From NCBI GenBank assembly GCA_947623455.1, contig OX392538.1, positions 26,845,001-26,909,000 on the forward strand: a stretch of 64,000 nt of DNA. Direction: 5' to 3'. The translations under genes were made by a program, and so were the position numbers. Positions 12,899 to 22,126 of the stretch are shown here, piece by piece. The stretch is from Mimachlamys varia (lineage: Eukaryota; Mollusca; Bivalvia; Pectinida; Pectinidae). Every line of letters starts with the position of its first letter. Position 1 is the stretch's first letter. The notes below the pieces were generated by a model. It was not told where the DNA came from. It made no database searches and worked only from the letters and a program-made list of their open reading frames with translations.

Positions 12899-13142
12899 AA
12901 ATATAAACTTTATTTATTTTACAACAATAATGAAACAATCTATACAACTTAAATTAATCACTCTTGGTGGCCCGGATGTCAGCGCGCGAGGGGTCTTATT
13001 GTGGGAGGAAGCCGAAGTACCCGGAGAACACCCATGTGGTCGGGCAGGTGACCCCATATCTTTTCACGTCCGATCAGGGAATTGAACCCCGGCCGCCTTG
13101 GTGAAAGGCAAGTGCGCTATCCACTGCACCACCCGACCAATC
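12899..13142 (-). mobile_element. tRNA-derived SINE inserted in the 3' LTR
   Basis: Read on the minus strand it begins with a tRNA-like head: GGTGCAGTGGATAGCGCAC resembles an A box, and GGTTCAATTCC (complement of 13,078-13,088) is a B box of the RNA polymerase III promoter. A GC-rich central part follows (CTCCGGGTACTTCGGCTTCC), then an AT-rich 3' tail. The flanks AGGAAGAACAATAT and AGGACGAGCAATAT look like an imperfect 14-bp target duplication, and the 5' LTR has the uninterrupted sequence. The central segment resembles SINE cores widespread in molluscs, but I could not search for it. Confidence 0.88.
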
Positions 13143-13789
13143 AGGACGAGCAATATGATTGGTCAGGGCAGATGCCTGGGTAAAAGCTTTGGTCACCTTG
13201 GGAACTCTGCTTCTGACCTTCATCGGAACAACAGGTTTTGACATTATGTGAAAACTTGAACAAATAAACACTTTGGTAAATTTTTACTTTAATTTTTGTA
13301 AAAGGTTTTTGGATATCTCATATTAGAGATAATGTAGAAAATATTGTGTATTGTAATTTAATTGAGGCTATACAAATTTTATATTTTCTATATAAATGTA
13401 ATTGACATTTTGTCATTTGAACTCTTTCAAGGTCAGAGTGAAAATTGAATATGCAAAGATAAGTGTTTTTGTTAATTTACATATTTTTATGAATTTCTAT
13501 TTCAATTAATAAGGGTTAAATTATTGATGGTTGAATATATACTATTTTAGAATGTATAAAGCTCCTGGGAAAACTGCAATACTGTAGATTGGAGAATTTA
13601 GGGGAAACCTCCACACTATAGCTGTGGGGTGAGTGTACCTTAGGTCTGAAATGATTTTAAATATGTATGTACTAGGATTTTATCTGAAGAATTAATGTAG
13701 AATTTTAATAGTGTCTTTGGGTAATTGTTAGAGTAAAAGTATAGGTTTGAAAGTAATCATATTTATGTGATTATGTAGAGAATGAATTG

Positions 13790-14621
13790 TTATTACATTT
13801 TTCACTGGGAAATATATAAAATTATCAAACTGATAAAACTTATATTTTCATAGCTGTGATAAGCAGTGAAAAAATAAGATTTTGCAGTGAAAATATAAGG
13901 GTTTTTCAGTGTAACGTGAAAAAGTGACACGCTGATAAAAAAACTATCCTAGGTCATTATTCTACGTTGTAAAAGTTACCCGGGGTCGTTATTTTACAGT
14001 AGAAATCTTACACGGCCATCTGTAGAAAAATGACCCCACTCGGTATTTCTGTAATTCGTCCCCTTGAGAAAGTGACCCGCCGTGAATTTCAACGGTGGGT
14101 AGTTTACCACTGGGTAAGTTTATTCACGTTACACCGGAACTTTTGTATTAGTTGTTCCCCTTGATCGAATCGGACATTGGAGACTCGGTATACTGCTAGA
14201 ACTTGTCTATTATGGAGAGATGGTCTTGAAGAAAGGCATCAATAGTAAATATTGATGAGAAAATGTTGCAGGAATTAATATGTAATGAATTGGAAGATGA
14301 GAATGGTTCAACTTTTCCGATCAGCTTATCCCAATCAGCTGTGTACTGGACCCGATCGGTTGTGATTTCTACGGATTAGGCCTAGTTACTTTCCAGTAGG
14401 CAAGTAAAAAAAAACAAATCATGAAAGTATCTTAAGTCCTCTTTCGAAATGTAATAAAAAGAAAATTCAATGGTATGCCGTTTAATATAAAAAAATATTT
14501 CACTTGTATGGCAGATTTTGTTTTATAATTTTCACGAGTGCCACGAGTGAAAATATAAAAAAAAAATCTGCCATACTCGTGAAATATATTTGATATTAAA
14601 CGGCAAATCATTGAATATCAT
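13790..14621. mobile_element. Long non-autonomous foldback element in the 3' LTR
   Basis: It starts TTATTACATTTTT like the 5' LTR MITE and reaches a matching AAATGTAATAA near 14,455. It then continues into a long hairpin (14,475-14,610) whose arms carry TGCCGTTTAATAT, TGGCAGATTTTG and TTTTCACGAGTG and their complements. A relative lies at 16,896-17,410. The right boundary is inferred from where LTR similarity resumes. No coding capacity. Confidence 0.7.
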
Positions 14622-14727
14622 TTATATCATCATTTGGAATTGTTAATGAAATCATATATTCATACTAAAGATTTAGAAATCGTTATATTTATACATATCA
14701 TGGTCTATATGCATTTGATAGGGTAAT

Positions 14728-15322
14728 GTGCATTTTACATTGTTTAACAGTTCAGAACAGTATAGATCCTGATGTTAAAAGCAATATGTGTATTCGTGTA
14801 TTTCTATATTCTAAAATTTAATATAACCGGCGATTATCAGGTTAAAAATGACAATGGAACTTCAAAGCTTTTTTTCAGTCTTTAATTCATCTTACCGGAC
14901 ATTTCAGCATATTGTTCTGAGTCAGGATTAGATAAAACGTTTAATCACATATAGACATTTTAAGAAATATCCTTTCTGAGAATCTAATTAGAAATGTCGG
15001 TAAATCAATTGTTTGGTATCGATGAACGAGTTTACCTTTGTCACATGTGTCCGAGTGCTCGCCCGATATTTCTTGCTTTAGCCGATATAAAATAGTTTAT
15101 TCAAGTGTAGCTGATCACGATGCATTTAATCGATTATTAATTAATGTGTAATATGCAAACTCTTTATTTCTATCGGAATCGACGTTATGGAAGGAAAGTT
15201 TCACCTCATTTCGACGCGATCAACAGTGAGGGCCATTTTTATCAAAACGCCTTTTGTCACGATAAGCAGCCAAAGGGTTTCGATCAGATGCAAGATTTCA
15301 ACATTCATGATCGCTGCTTTAT
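14728..15322. other. No gene or repeat recognised
   Basis: AT-rich sequence downstream of the truncated LTR. Short ORFs only, no splice-supported coding stretch seen. Confidence 0.5.
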
Positions 15323-15525
15323 ATAAGGATTGTACCTCATTTTGGCTGCGTATACGGTAGTATGCCCGCAGTTGGCAAGGAACATATTCTACTTCACTTT
15401 GACTGCGTATACGGTAGTATGCCCGCAGTTGGCAAGGAACATATTATATGGTCCATCGAATATGTTCCTTGCCAACTGCGGGCATACTACCGTATACGCA
15501 GTCAAAATGAGGAACAATCCTTATA
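15323..15525. repeat. Foldback repeat with one arm duplicated
   Basis: The 43-base core TGCGTATACGGTAGTATGCC..GGAACATATT occurs at 15,345-15,388, again in direct orientation at 15,403-15,445, and inverted at 15,459-15,503. The outer arms (ATAAGGATTG and CAATCCTTAT) extend the pairing to about 68 bases. By eye the arms are nearly perfect, so the duplication is recent or conserved. A small ORF across it is a by-product of the repeat. Confidence 0.92.
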
Positions 15526-16221
15526 TTTACATCATTGATAATTTTCGAATGCTATACTAAATAAACACATTCGAAGCGGGTTGCTTAAATGGTAAATACG
15601 ATGGCCGTGGTTGCTTAGATAATATAGTCGCATTTAATTTCATCAATATATTGTTAAGTTTAGAAAATACACAGTGAATAACACTATTTTTCTGCATATC
15701 ATCATGTGCAAATTTGGTATTAAATAATATTACTAGCTATTCGAATTTATTTCTTTATTTGTAACAGTCGTCATGCACACGCATTGACACAGTAATCTGG
15801 TTGTGATGCGGTCCGACGTCGGACGTCACAACTGCAGGGTGCCGCCATGTTTGCATTACCGTCAAAGAATTTCGAATGCGCATTATTGGAATCAAAAGAT
15901 TGCCAAAAATAATTTATTGTATTATCAGACGTAATGGATTCGATATATGTTCCATGTTTCAAATCTTGAAGAAACCAAACAATGACCGTCAGCGAATAGT
16001 TAGTGTTCTGAAGCGCTAACGACGCCATATTTGAACAAATATCTATCCGCCGAGCCTTTTTGCATTGTTTATTCGCTAATTTATTCGCAGTCTGTGGTTT
16101 GAACCAACGTTTATTCATCAGCCATATAGGATGAGATTTTCACGCACCAGAGGGCGTAATTGTAAACCAATCTTCCTAATATGGTCACTTTTACTACCTT
16201 AAATGGGCATTTTGCAAGGAT
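15526..16221. other. No gene recognised; possible 3' UTR on the minus strand
   Basis: A 115-codon minus ORF (15,771-16,118) has no recognisable motif. On the minus strand several AATAAA signals (complement of TTTATT near 16,060-16,115) lie downstream of the stop codon of the exon-like segment ending at 16,222, so part of this may be its 3' UTR. Confidence 0.35.
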
Positions 16222-16437
16222 CTATAATGTTCGTTTAAAACATTCAACATGATCGGAGTTAGATTTAATCATATGCGAAGTTAATGTAAGATTCATGTAA
16301 GAAGTGTTAGCCTTGCAGTATTTACCCAACTGTTCCACAAATTTCTGAACGAAGCTACTGTAAAAGCTGTCTCCCTTATTAAGAGTATTTACAGAGATTT
16401 TCGCTAGGCGTCTCAAACTCCGTGCATCCGGTTTTAG
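16222..16437 (-). CDS. Possible terminal exon of a small membrane-protein gene
   Basis: On the minus strand an acceptor-like GGATTAG precedes an open frame of 71 codons (LKPDARSLRRLAK..) ending in TAG at 16,222. The frame is in phase 0, the phase needed to follow the exon ending at 19,993. AATAAA signals lie about 110-160 bases beyond the stop. The peptide is mixed and basic at first, with no domain I recognise and no hydrophobic segment. Linkage to the upstream exons is an inference from phase, order and strand only. It could equally be a chance ORF. Confidence 0.3.
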   Translation of the reverse strand, partial: LKPDARSLRRLAKISVNTLNKGDSFYSSFVQKFVEQLGKYCKANTSYMNLTLTSHMIKSNSDHVECFKRTL

Positions 16438-16895
16438 CTAATCCTTTTATGTGTAAAATAAAACAGACCAAAACTGTCCAATACTCCTGCACTCAATGCA
16501 ATATTTGGAATAGTTGTATTTGTTTCTACATCTTACTTCTTTTTATTCGCTAATGATTTTGCTCGGCAATTACCCACGATTGACTTCAATAGTGCACGTT
16601 TATCATAGTGAGAACTGAAATAGATTCTGTCTGACCAGGACATAACAAAGCAGATAAAGATATAGTTAGTATCCCCTACTTCATTCTAAACATAATGATA
16701 TGTTGGTATTATATCCGCGCTGCTACGAGAAGGATAGACAATCTACATTTTACGAATATTTCTTAAGATGCCTTGACAAATAGTTGCAAATAATTTTAAA
16801 GGCAAAACGAAATTAAAAAACAAAATCGCCGCCGATACCATCTTAAAAGCTCTCAGTGTTGCAAGCACAACCAGGTATTGTACGGTAATTTGATG
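16438..16895. other. No gene recognised
   Basis: AT-rich spacer. A minus ORF that begins within the next repeat and ends here (16,743-17,159) is treated as spurious. Confidence 0.45.
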
Positions 16896-17410
16896 TATTA
16901 CATTTTTGCCTGTGATAGATAGAAAATTAACAAACTGATAAATCTGATATTTTCCCTGCAGTGATTGCCAGTGAAAATATAACATTTTGCAGTGAAAATA
17001 CATGGGTTTTTTTCTATGTAACATGAAAAAGTGACTTGTCATCAAAAAACTTTCTGGAGTCATTATTCTACGTGACAAAAGTGTTGATGAGATACTGCTG
17101 CAGGATTTGATAAGTAATGAATTGGAAGATGAGAATGGTTCAACTTTTCCGATGGTCAACTTATCCTAATCAGCTGTGTACTGTGCCTACCCGATCGGTT
17201 GTGATTTCGACGGATTAGGCCTAGCTGCTTTCCAGTAGGCAGGTAAAAATAATAAAAATATGTTAAGGCCTCTTTTGAAATGTATTAAAAAGAAAATGCA
17301 ATGGTTTGCCGTTTAATATCAAATATATTCATTTGTATAGCAGATTTTTTTATATTTTCACTCATGCTAAGCACTTGTGAAAATAAAAAAAAAGATCTGT
17401 CATACTCGTA
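16896..17410. mobile_element. Non-autonomous element related to the one in the 3' LTR
   Basis: It begins TATTACATTTTTGCC and shares long stretches in the same order with 13,790-14,590, such as GATGAGAATGGTTCAACTTT, GTGATTTCGACGGATTAGG (one base different) and TTTGCCGTTTAATATCAAAT. It is shorter and has lost part of its right hairpin arm. Confidence 0.72.
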
Positions 17411-17788
17411 AAGTTAATAAGAAAATACCGAAGCGTTACCAAAATCATAATCCAAACTCAAAATCAATAAAACGATATCAATATACAAGTTATACAATCC
17501 AAGATAAATTATTATATTATGAGGAACAACTCAGTTTAAAAAACTGATAAAGAAATGAATGCAACCGATGTACTTTGGTAATAGAGAAAAAGAAACAATA
17601 AGTCCATACCCTTTATTTTTGAGCTGTTATTGAACATTTGTATTAATTATAATGACTTTGATGCAGTTCTACTTAGTGCAGATGTAATGTTTGGTAACCA
17701 AGTTTCAGCGTAATTTTAGTACATTTTCTTTTAATAATTAAATACCACATATAATATTGTATGAATAATTATATCGTTGCTAAATGTA
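17411..17788. other. No gene recognised
   Basis: AT-rich spacer between the foldback element and the mariner. It ends in the TA target dinucleotide. Confidence 0.5.
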
Positions 17789-18985
17789 CGAGGGGTGTTC
17801 CATAAATAATGTCATCTGTGCTTTATTTCGCGGCAATCGTGCAATTTATGCACAAAACCACCTCGTGTCGATTGAGTGATCACTGGCTTGTGACACAGGT
17901 AAATATCTCATTCACACGTTCACTGGCCTCGCTACAGTGTACATCGTTTCATAGCCTATTCGTTAGACTTGACACAAAATGACAGGAAAACGAGCTGAAA
18001 TGTTCTTGAAATTAGGGCCTATATAAAAGGTAGGTCATTACTTGGCATAAAGACTGTAGATATTCACCGTGAGGTGTGTGACATTTATGGGGAGGGCCAA
18101 ATGTCTCACAGGACTGTTTGTAGGTGGGTAGGTAAATTTAGTGCTGGGCAGCAGCAACTGAAAGATGCTGCTCACCCAGGTGGTCCAGCAACAATTACGA
18201 CCAAAGGTAACATAGAAAAAATCCGAAATATCCTCCAAACGATTCACCGTAAGACAATTGGCTCGAATGACAAACTTGTCGTTAGCAAGAGTTCATGCAA
18301 TTTTGAAGAAACACCTAAAAGTTAAAAAGATAAATGCAAGATGGATACCGCATTTGTTAACGGATGAGCAAAAGAAGACGCGTGTAACAATGGTGAAAAA
18401 ACTTCTCAAAATTTGCCCAAAATATAGTAAAAAGGCTTTTGATAATATAGTCACTGGTGTTGAGACCTGGGTGTATTATTTTGAACCAAAGCGGAAGGTT
18501 GCCAACCGAATATGGGCCACTAAAAATGCCAGACGCCCAAGTATTGCCAAACGAATACGAACGGTAAAGAAGGTTTTGTATGCTATTTTTTTCACTAATA
18601 AGGGTCCAGCTATTCAAATCCCTGTGCCAAAAGGCAGAACGGTCACAGGCAAGTTCTATAAAAACGTTGTTCTGAGAAAGTTGAAGAACTACTACAAAAG
18701 TCGCCGCCCCAAAACAGGACTTAAGTATGTCCGACTTTTGCATGATAATGCACCCGCTCACAAGGCATGTATTGTGACTGACTTTTTGGAGTCGGAGAAG
18801 GTTACCGTCCTTCCACACCCTCCGTATTCGCCAGACTTGGCCCCCTGCGACTATTTTCTCTTTCCAAAACTTAAATATCATTTATCTGGAAGGAGATACA
18901 ATAAATTATTTAAAATCGGAATGTTTCATAATGCCCTTGAACATGAAGAAGAACATATCATAGAAAAATGGCTGACATAGCTTTA
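17789..18985 (+). mobile_element. Mariner-family DNA transposon, 3' end lost
   Basis: The left end CGAGGGGTGTTCCATAAATA follows a TA and has the form of a mariner inverted repeat. The body encodes a mariner transposase. I found no matching right inverted repeat after 18,980, so the right end is truncated or too decayed to see. Confidence 0.85.
17979..18980 (+). pseudogene. Mariner transposase (DD34D), inactive
   Basis: An ATG at 17,979 opens MTGKRAEMFLKL and then hits a stop. The helix-turn-helix region (REVCDIYGEGQMSHRTVCRW) is in a second frame, and from 18,258 to 18,980 the catalytic domain is in a third. Motifs include HLLTDEQKKTRV, TGVETWVYYFEP, LLHDNAPAHKA and PYSPDLAPCDYFLFPKLKYHL. 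The second and third Asp (18,744-18,746 and 18,849-18,851) are separated by 34 residues, which defines the mariner DD34D group. The first Asp, expected in TGDETW, is Val (GTT 18,459-18,461), so the enzyme would be dead even without the two frameshifts. Confidence 0.93.
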
Positions 18986-19215
18986 CATAAACATGCAAGT
19001 ACTTGCACATATTCTAAATCGGTTAGCATATATAGTCCGATTCTATATTCTATGGCTTGCTCTAAATATCGTCATTTTCGTGATCGATGTCGACTGCTGA
19101 CAAACAAACTAACAGCACAAGGATTCGAGATATGCAGGTTGATCAGAACTATTGGCAAGATTTATGGTCGCCATCTTTATCTCTTTGAGAAATATTTTAT
19201 ATATTTAACATTCCA

Positions 19216-19470
19216 TATTATAATGTGTGTGTGAGTGTGTATGTATACATGTGCATGTGTGCATTCAATTATGATTTGAATGCGTGTATGTATTTGCAGT
19301 ATTTGAATATTTTACGTGTGTTTACAATATTGACATTCTGATGATTGTGTATAATGCAAATGTGTGCTTTCAATCATGTTGTGAGTGTTTGTGATGGTTT
19401 GTGTGGGTGTGAGTTAGGGTTTGGGTGTGATTGTGTGTGTGAGGGTGTGTATGTGTGTGCGCGCGCTTGG
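19216..19470. repeat. Imperfect TG-rich low-complexity tract
   Basis: Interrupted runs of TG and TGTG with ATG variants occur at 19,220-19,265 and 19,380-19,465, ending in GCGCGCG. A small ORF here is a by-product. Confidence 0.85.
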
Positions 19471-19992
19471 TTATAAAGCGGCAGAAAGGACATATAATAT
19501 ATTAACACAGGCAACGAAAGGACATTTGAGTTTGCGAAAGATGAGATATTTTCCGGGTTTTGTCTTTGTGTATGTATGTTTGTTTGATTTTGGGGTGTTT
19601 GGGGTTATGGGGGTAGATGTTGGTATGAAAGTGACCCGCCTATTTGTGAAATTGCAACATGGGCATTACGGTTAACTTTTAAGACGGATATTCTTACTCG
19701 TCTGGCTATCATTGGTCGCACATATGTGTAAATAGTGTTTATATACGAAGAATGCAAGAGGTGAAAGCATGTGTCAATAAAAATGTCTTTTGATTGTGTG
19801 GCATGTGAAATACTTCGTGATAGAGGCCAATGATCGAATGCGTTTGTTTCAATGAAATATGTCAATCATTTTGATATAAAAATCTAAAAAAAATTGTCTG
19901 TAACCAATATAAGACTTTGTTTCACTCTAGGGAACTTTATAACGAACTCTGACATGGCTTACAACATATTTCTTCCCTTCTATTATACTTAC
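19471..19992. other. No gene recognised; intron if the minus-strand gene model holds
   Basis: Contains the donor GTAAGTATAATA (minus strand) at its right edge and otherwise nothing I recognise. Confidence 0.4.
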
Positions 19993-20181
19993 ATCAACGT
20001 TGGACGCCTTATATCCAAGCAAGAAAGCTCCCCCAACAAATGCCATTCCTGCTAATGCGCCAGCAAGCAAGGCAGGGCCACTTGTAGCCGCCAATACAGC
20101 ATATGTAAAATAAGCACCACTAGCGAAACCGCAAACGGGGAGTCCAGCGGTAACCACCCTCTTCTGCCATTCTTCTAGATT
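19993..20181 (-). CDS. Exon encoding a Gly/Ala-rich hydrophobic segment
   Basis: The minus-strand acceptor TTTGATATTGTAG and donor GTAAGTAT frame exactly 63 codons in phase 0-0. The peptide starts NLEEWQKRVV and continues with about 45 mostly hydrophobic residues rich in Gly and Ala (ATSGPALLAGALAGMAFVGG), a glycine-zipper pattern able to form a membrane hairpin. Its layout resembles the exon at 32,424-32,592, so the two may be related by duplication or lie in one gene. C19orf12-like mitochondrial/ER proteins have a comparable hairpin, but this is a resemblance of pattern, not an identification. The preceding intron sequence contains a Penelope-like fragment. Confidence 0.5.
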
Positions 20182-20199
20182 CTACAATATCAAAGAATA

Positions 20200-20690
20200 T
20201 AGGTAAGCTACAATATTTTGTACTTGCTTCTCGCTGACAATGGTTATAATCCCTGAGAAAAGATTAAAAGGAATATTCACCTTGGTATGTTTACTATTAT
20301 TTGAATAAAGGTTAAGATAATTATTCGCATCAGCAGCTTTGCAATACAAGTCAGTGGTACATTTTTCATAATAATCTATCTGAATTAAAACATTTAAAAA
20401 TGGTGATGAAGTATCACTACACTCCATGGTATATCGAATGGATGGATGAAGAGTATTCAATATTTGACCAAATTCTTATATATCCTAACGAGGAGGCCAT
20501 CTAATAAAACAATCATCAAGAAACATTAAAACGTGTTTTGACATATTCAGTGAAAGTTTCTCCAAAGAGTTTCATCTTAAAATCCTATAACCAAAGAAGC
20601 ATATGTAGTGGCAACATTGGTACTCATAGCAGTACCTTTGATCTGTATGAAAACATTTTTGCCGAAGAGGGTGAAAGCGTTAGGAAGTCG
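20200..20690 (-). mobile_element. Penelope-like retroelement fragment (RT C-terminal part)
   Basis: Minus-strand translation in broken frames gives FIQIKGTAMSTNVATTYASL, then CFLDDCFIRW (Asp pair at about 20,512-20,517), then LNTLHPSIRYTMECSD, SPFLNVLI and CTTDLYCKAAD. These match the spacing and wording of Penelope-like RTs: QIKGTAMGTxxAPTYA, the (Y/F)xDD box, LHPxIxFTME and TDLYxKPTD. Stops occur between the blocks and the endonuclease end is missing. It sits directly upstream of the exon at 19,993-20,181. Confidence 0.85.
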
Positions 20691-20699
20691 GTCGTCTTG

Positions 20700-20885
20700 T
20701 TTTTGTTTATTATTTAAGCATTGATGACAATTTTTTTAATTTCTTTTGGGTATGAAAAAAAAAATGTTTTGCAAACTGTATGAATCCGCGTAGTTTGCAA
20801 GCAACATTTTTCTTCATAACCCTATGAAACTAAAAAATAATTGACATCAACGCTTATAATTCATTTTTTAAACTTATTTTCAAAT
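20700..20885. repeat. Short foldback element, arms of about 80 bases
   Basis: GGGTATGAA..ATGTTTTGCAAAC (about 20,749-20,783) pairs with GTTTGCAAGCAACATTTTTC..AACCC (about 20,797-20,825), and the pairing continues outward through the ATTGATGACAATT and AATTGACATCAACG segments. No coding sequence. Confidence 0.78.
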
Positions 20886-21640
20886 TTAAAACATGTTTAT
20901 GTACAATATGACTCATCTTACAACGGATTTATTTTTACAAATCAATACGCAACGTCAATTGCCGTATTGTGACGTCACATTTTTCGCACCATTTTCGGAT
21001 TTTTTTTCATAGAGGTATGAAAAGAAAATGTCAACCAATCAGAGAGCCGCATTCTGCATACGATAAACGGAAAATTAATTATATATATATATATGAAGTT
21101 CTGCTCTGCACAACCTTTATTTATAGCTAAATGTTAAGTGCAGCAAATGTGTGTAACGTCATCCTTTATGTTGAGAAAGTTTGTTTACTGATTAGATAAG
21201 TTTTTTGTATGACTTGATAAATAAGTAATGTATGTTCCTTTAATTCTGCTAAATTCCCTTCAGAACTGATTTTTACATTTTCAGACCAACCATTTATACA
21301 AAAACGAGGTCAATCATTGCCCTTTGCGGCGACAACATTGTTGTAAATTTGCCCCGACAAAAATGTGAAAGTTTTTAAGTTAGTGCACGAGTTTCGCTGT
21401 GTAAGTCAGACATGTGATATTCAAGGAATCAAGTGACACTGCTGGATATGTTTAAGCAGGTAAAGTTGCTTTTGAAACTGTTTTGAAAATGTTCTAGATA
21501 ACTACGTTTGCATGTAATATGTGTTCACCCCGTTACGGATGAGTGACGTGACGTTTGTCGATTCCATGGTCCACGCGCAATGCGCATAGTTTACATTGTT
21601 TACATTCCACCACTACTTGTGTATACATAATATTGTGCCC
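20886..21640. other. No gene recognised; short AT microsatellite
   Basis: Holds an (AT)n run at about 21,080-21,095 and CpG-containing AT-rich sequence that could be the 5' region of the LINE whose ORF1-like frame follows. Confidence 0.45.
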
Positions 21641-22126
21641 ATGACTGATATGTCCATGTTATATCGGGACTCAGAGAATAATAAATCTAAGCGATCTAGA
21701 AGTGATAGGAGCTCATCATCATCGTCTGATTTGCCCGACAGTAAAAAGTCTTCCCCGTACAATTACATTTTTGAACTGCCTGAGGCTCCCGATCAGTGCA
21801 CCTTACATATGGAAAACAGAAGTATACTTCCCACTACAATTAATATGGATCCCCAGTTTGCCTATAGTCCTGGACAGCATATACCGCCCCATGTTCTACA
21901 ACAGCCATTTTTTAATAGACCGATATCGGTGACATTGTCAGATGACCAAATTGAAAAAATAGCCGATCGTGTATTGCACAAAACTGAGATCAAACTTCGC
22001 CAGTGGGGTATGGAAGAAATGGCACCCATTCACCACAAGCTAGAGGTCCTGGAAAAAGAGAATCAACAGTTACGTGTCAGTTTGGTCATACCAATGAAAA
22101 GTAAACATGTTAATTTTGAAACATAA
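21641..22126 (+). pseudogene. LINE ORF1-like protein, N-terminal part
   Basis: The start is set at the ATG at 21,641 (MTDMSMLYRDSENN); an upstream ATG in the same frame adds 15 residues. A Ser/Arg-rich stretch (KRSRSDRSSSSSSDLPDS) is followed by a Pro-rich region and then a predicted coiled coil, IEKIADRVLHKTEIKL..HKLEVLEKENQQLRV. ORF1 proteins of CR1/L2-like LINEs often have such a coiled coil with ENQxLR before the RNA-binding part. That later part is absent here; the frame ends after about 15 unrelated residues. It lies 2 kb upstream of the LINE RT on the same strand. Confidence 0.5.

Larger units (their letters stand above)
4486..14727 (+). mobile_element. Degenerate Ty3/gypsy LTR retrotransposon
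   Basis: A complete domain order can be followed: 5' LTR, tRNA primer site, gag capsid, aspartic protease, RT, RNase H, integrase, polypurine tract, and a 3' LTR that starts with the same TGTAATAGGG. The order of RT then RNase H then integrase is that of Ty3/gypsy. The pol tail has the PETGSGRVKTLHRNLLLP type motif found after the integrase in one large animal gypsy group. Several frameshifts and stops, plus mutated catalytic residues, show it is dead. The 3' LTR is truncated and carries a SINE and a MITE, while the 5' LTR carries a different MITE. A target-site duplication cannot be checked because the 3' end is lost. Confidence 0.95.
12623..14727 (+). repeat. 3' LTR, interrupted and 3'-truncated
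   Basis: It aligns with the 5' LTR from TGTAATAGGG onward and again at 14,626-14,727 (GATTTAGAAATCGTTATAT.. to GATAGGGTAA). Similarity stops there, so the last roughly 210 bases, including the CA end, are missing. Two insertions, a SINE and a MITE-like element, account for its extra length. Substitutions between the LTRs are frequent, so the insertion is old. Confidence 0.88.

Noticed and set aside
13074..13138. tRNA gene
   Set aside because: The tRNA-like A and B boxes belong to a SINE head; there is no full cloverleaf and a SINE body follows.
15330..15560. 76-codon ORF with an internal peptide repeat
   Set aside because: The peptide repeat mirrors the DNA duplication inside the foldback structure.
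16743..17159. 138-codon minus ORF
   Set aside because: Lies largely over a foldback non-autonomous element with relatives elsewhere in the window that do not keep the frame.
18357..18881. 174-codon minus ORF
   Set aside because: Shadow of the mariner transposase catalytic domain.
19421..19675. 84-codon ORF rich in Val and Cys
   Set aside because: By-product of the TG-rich tract.
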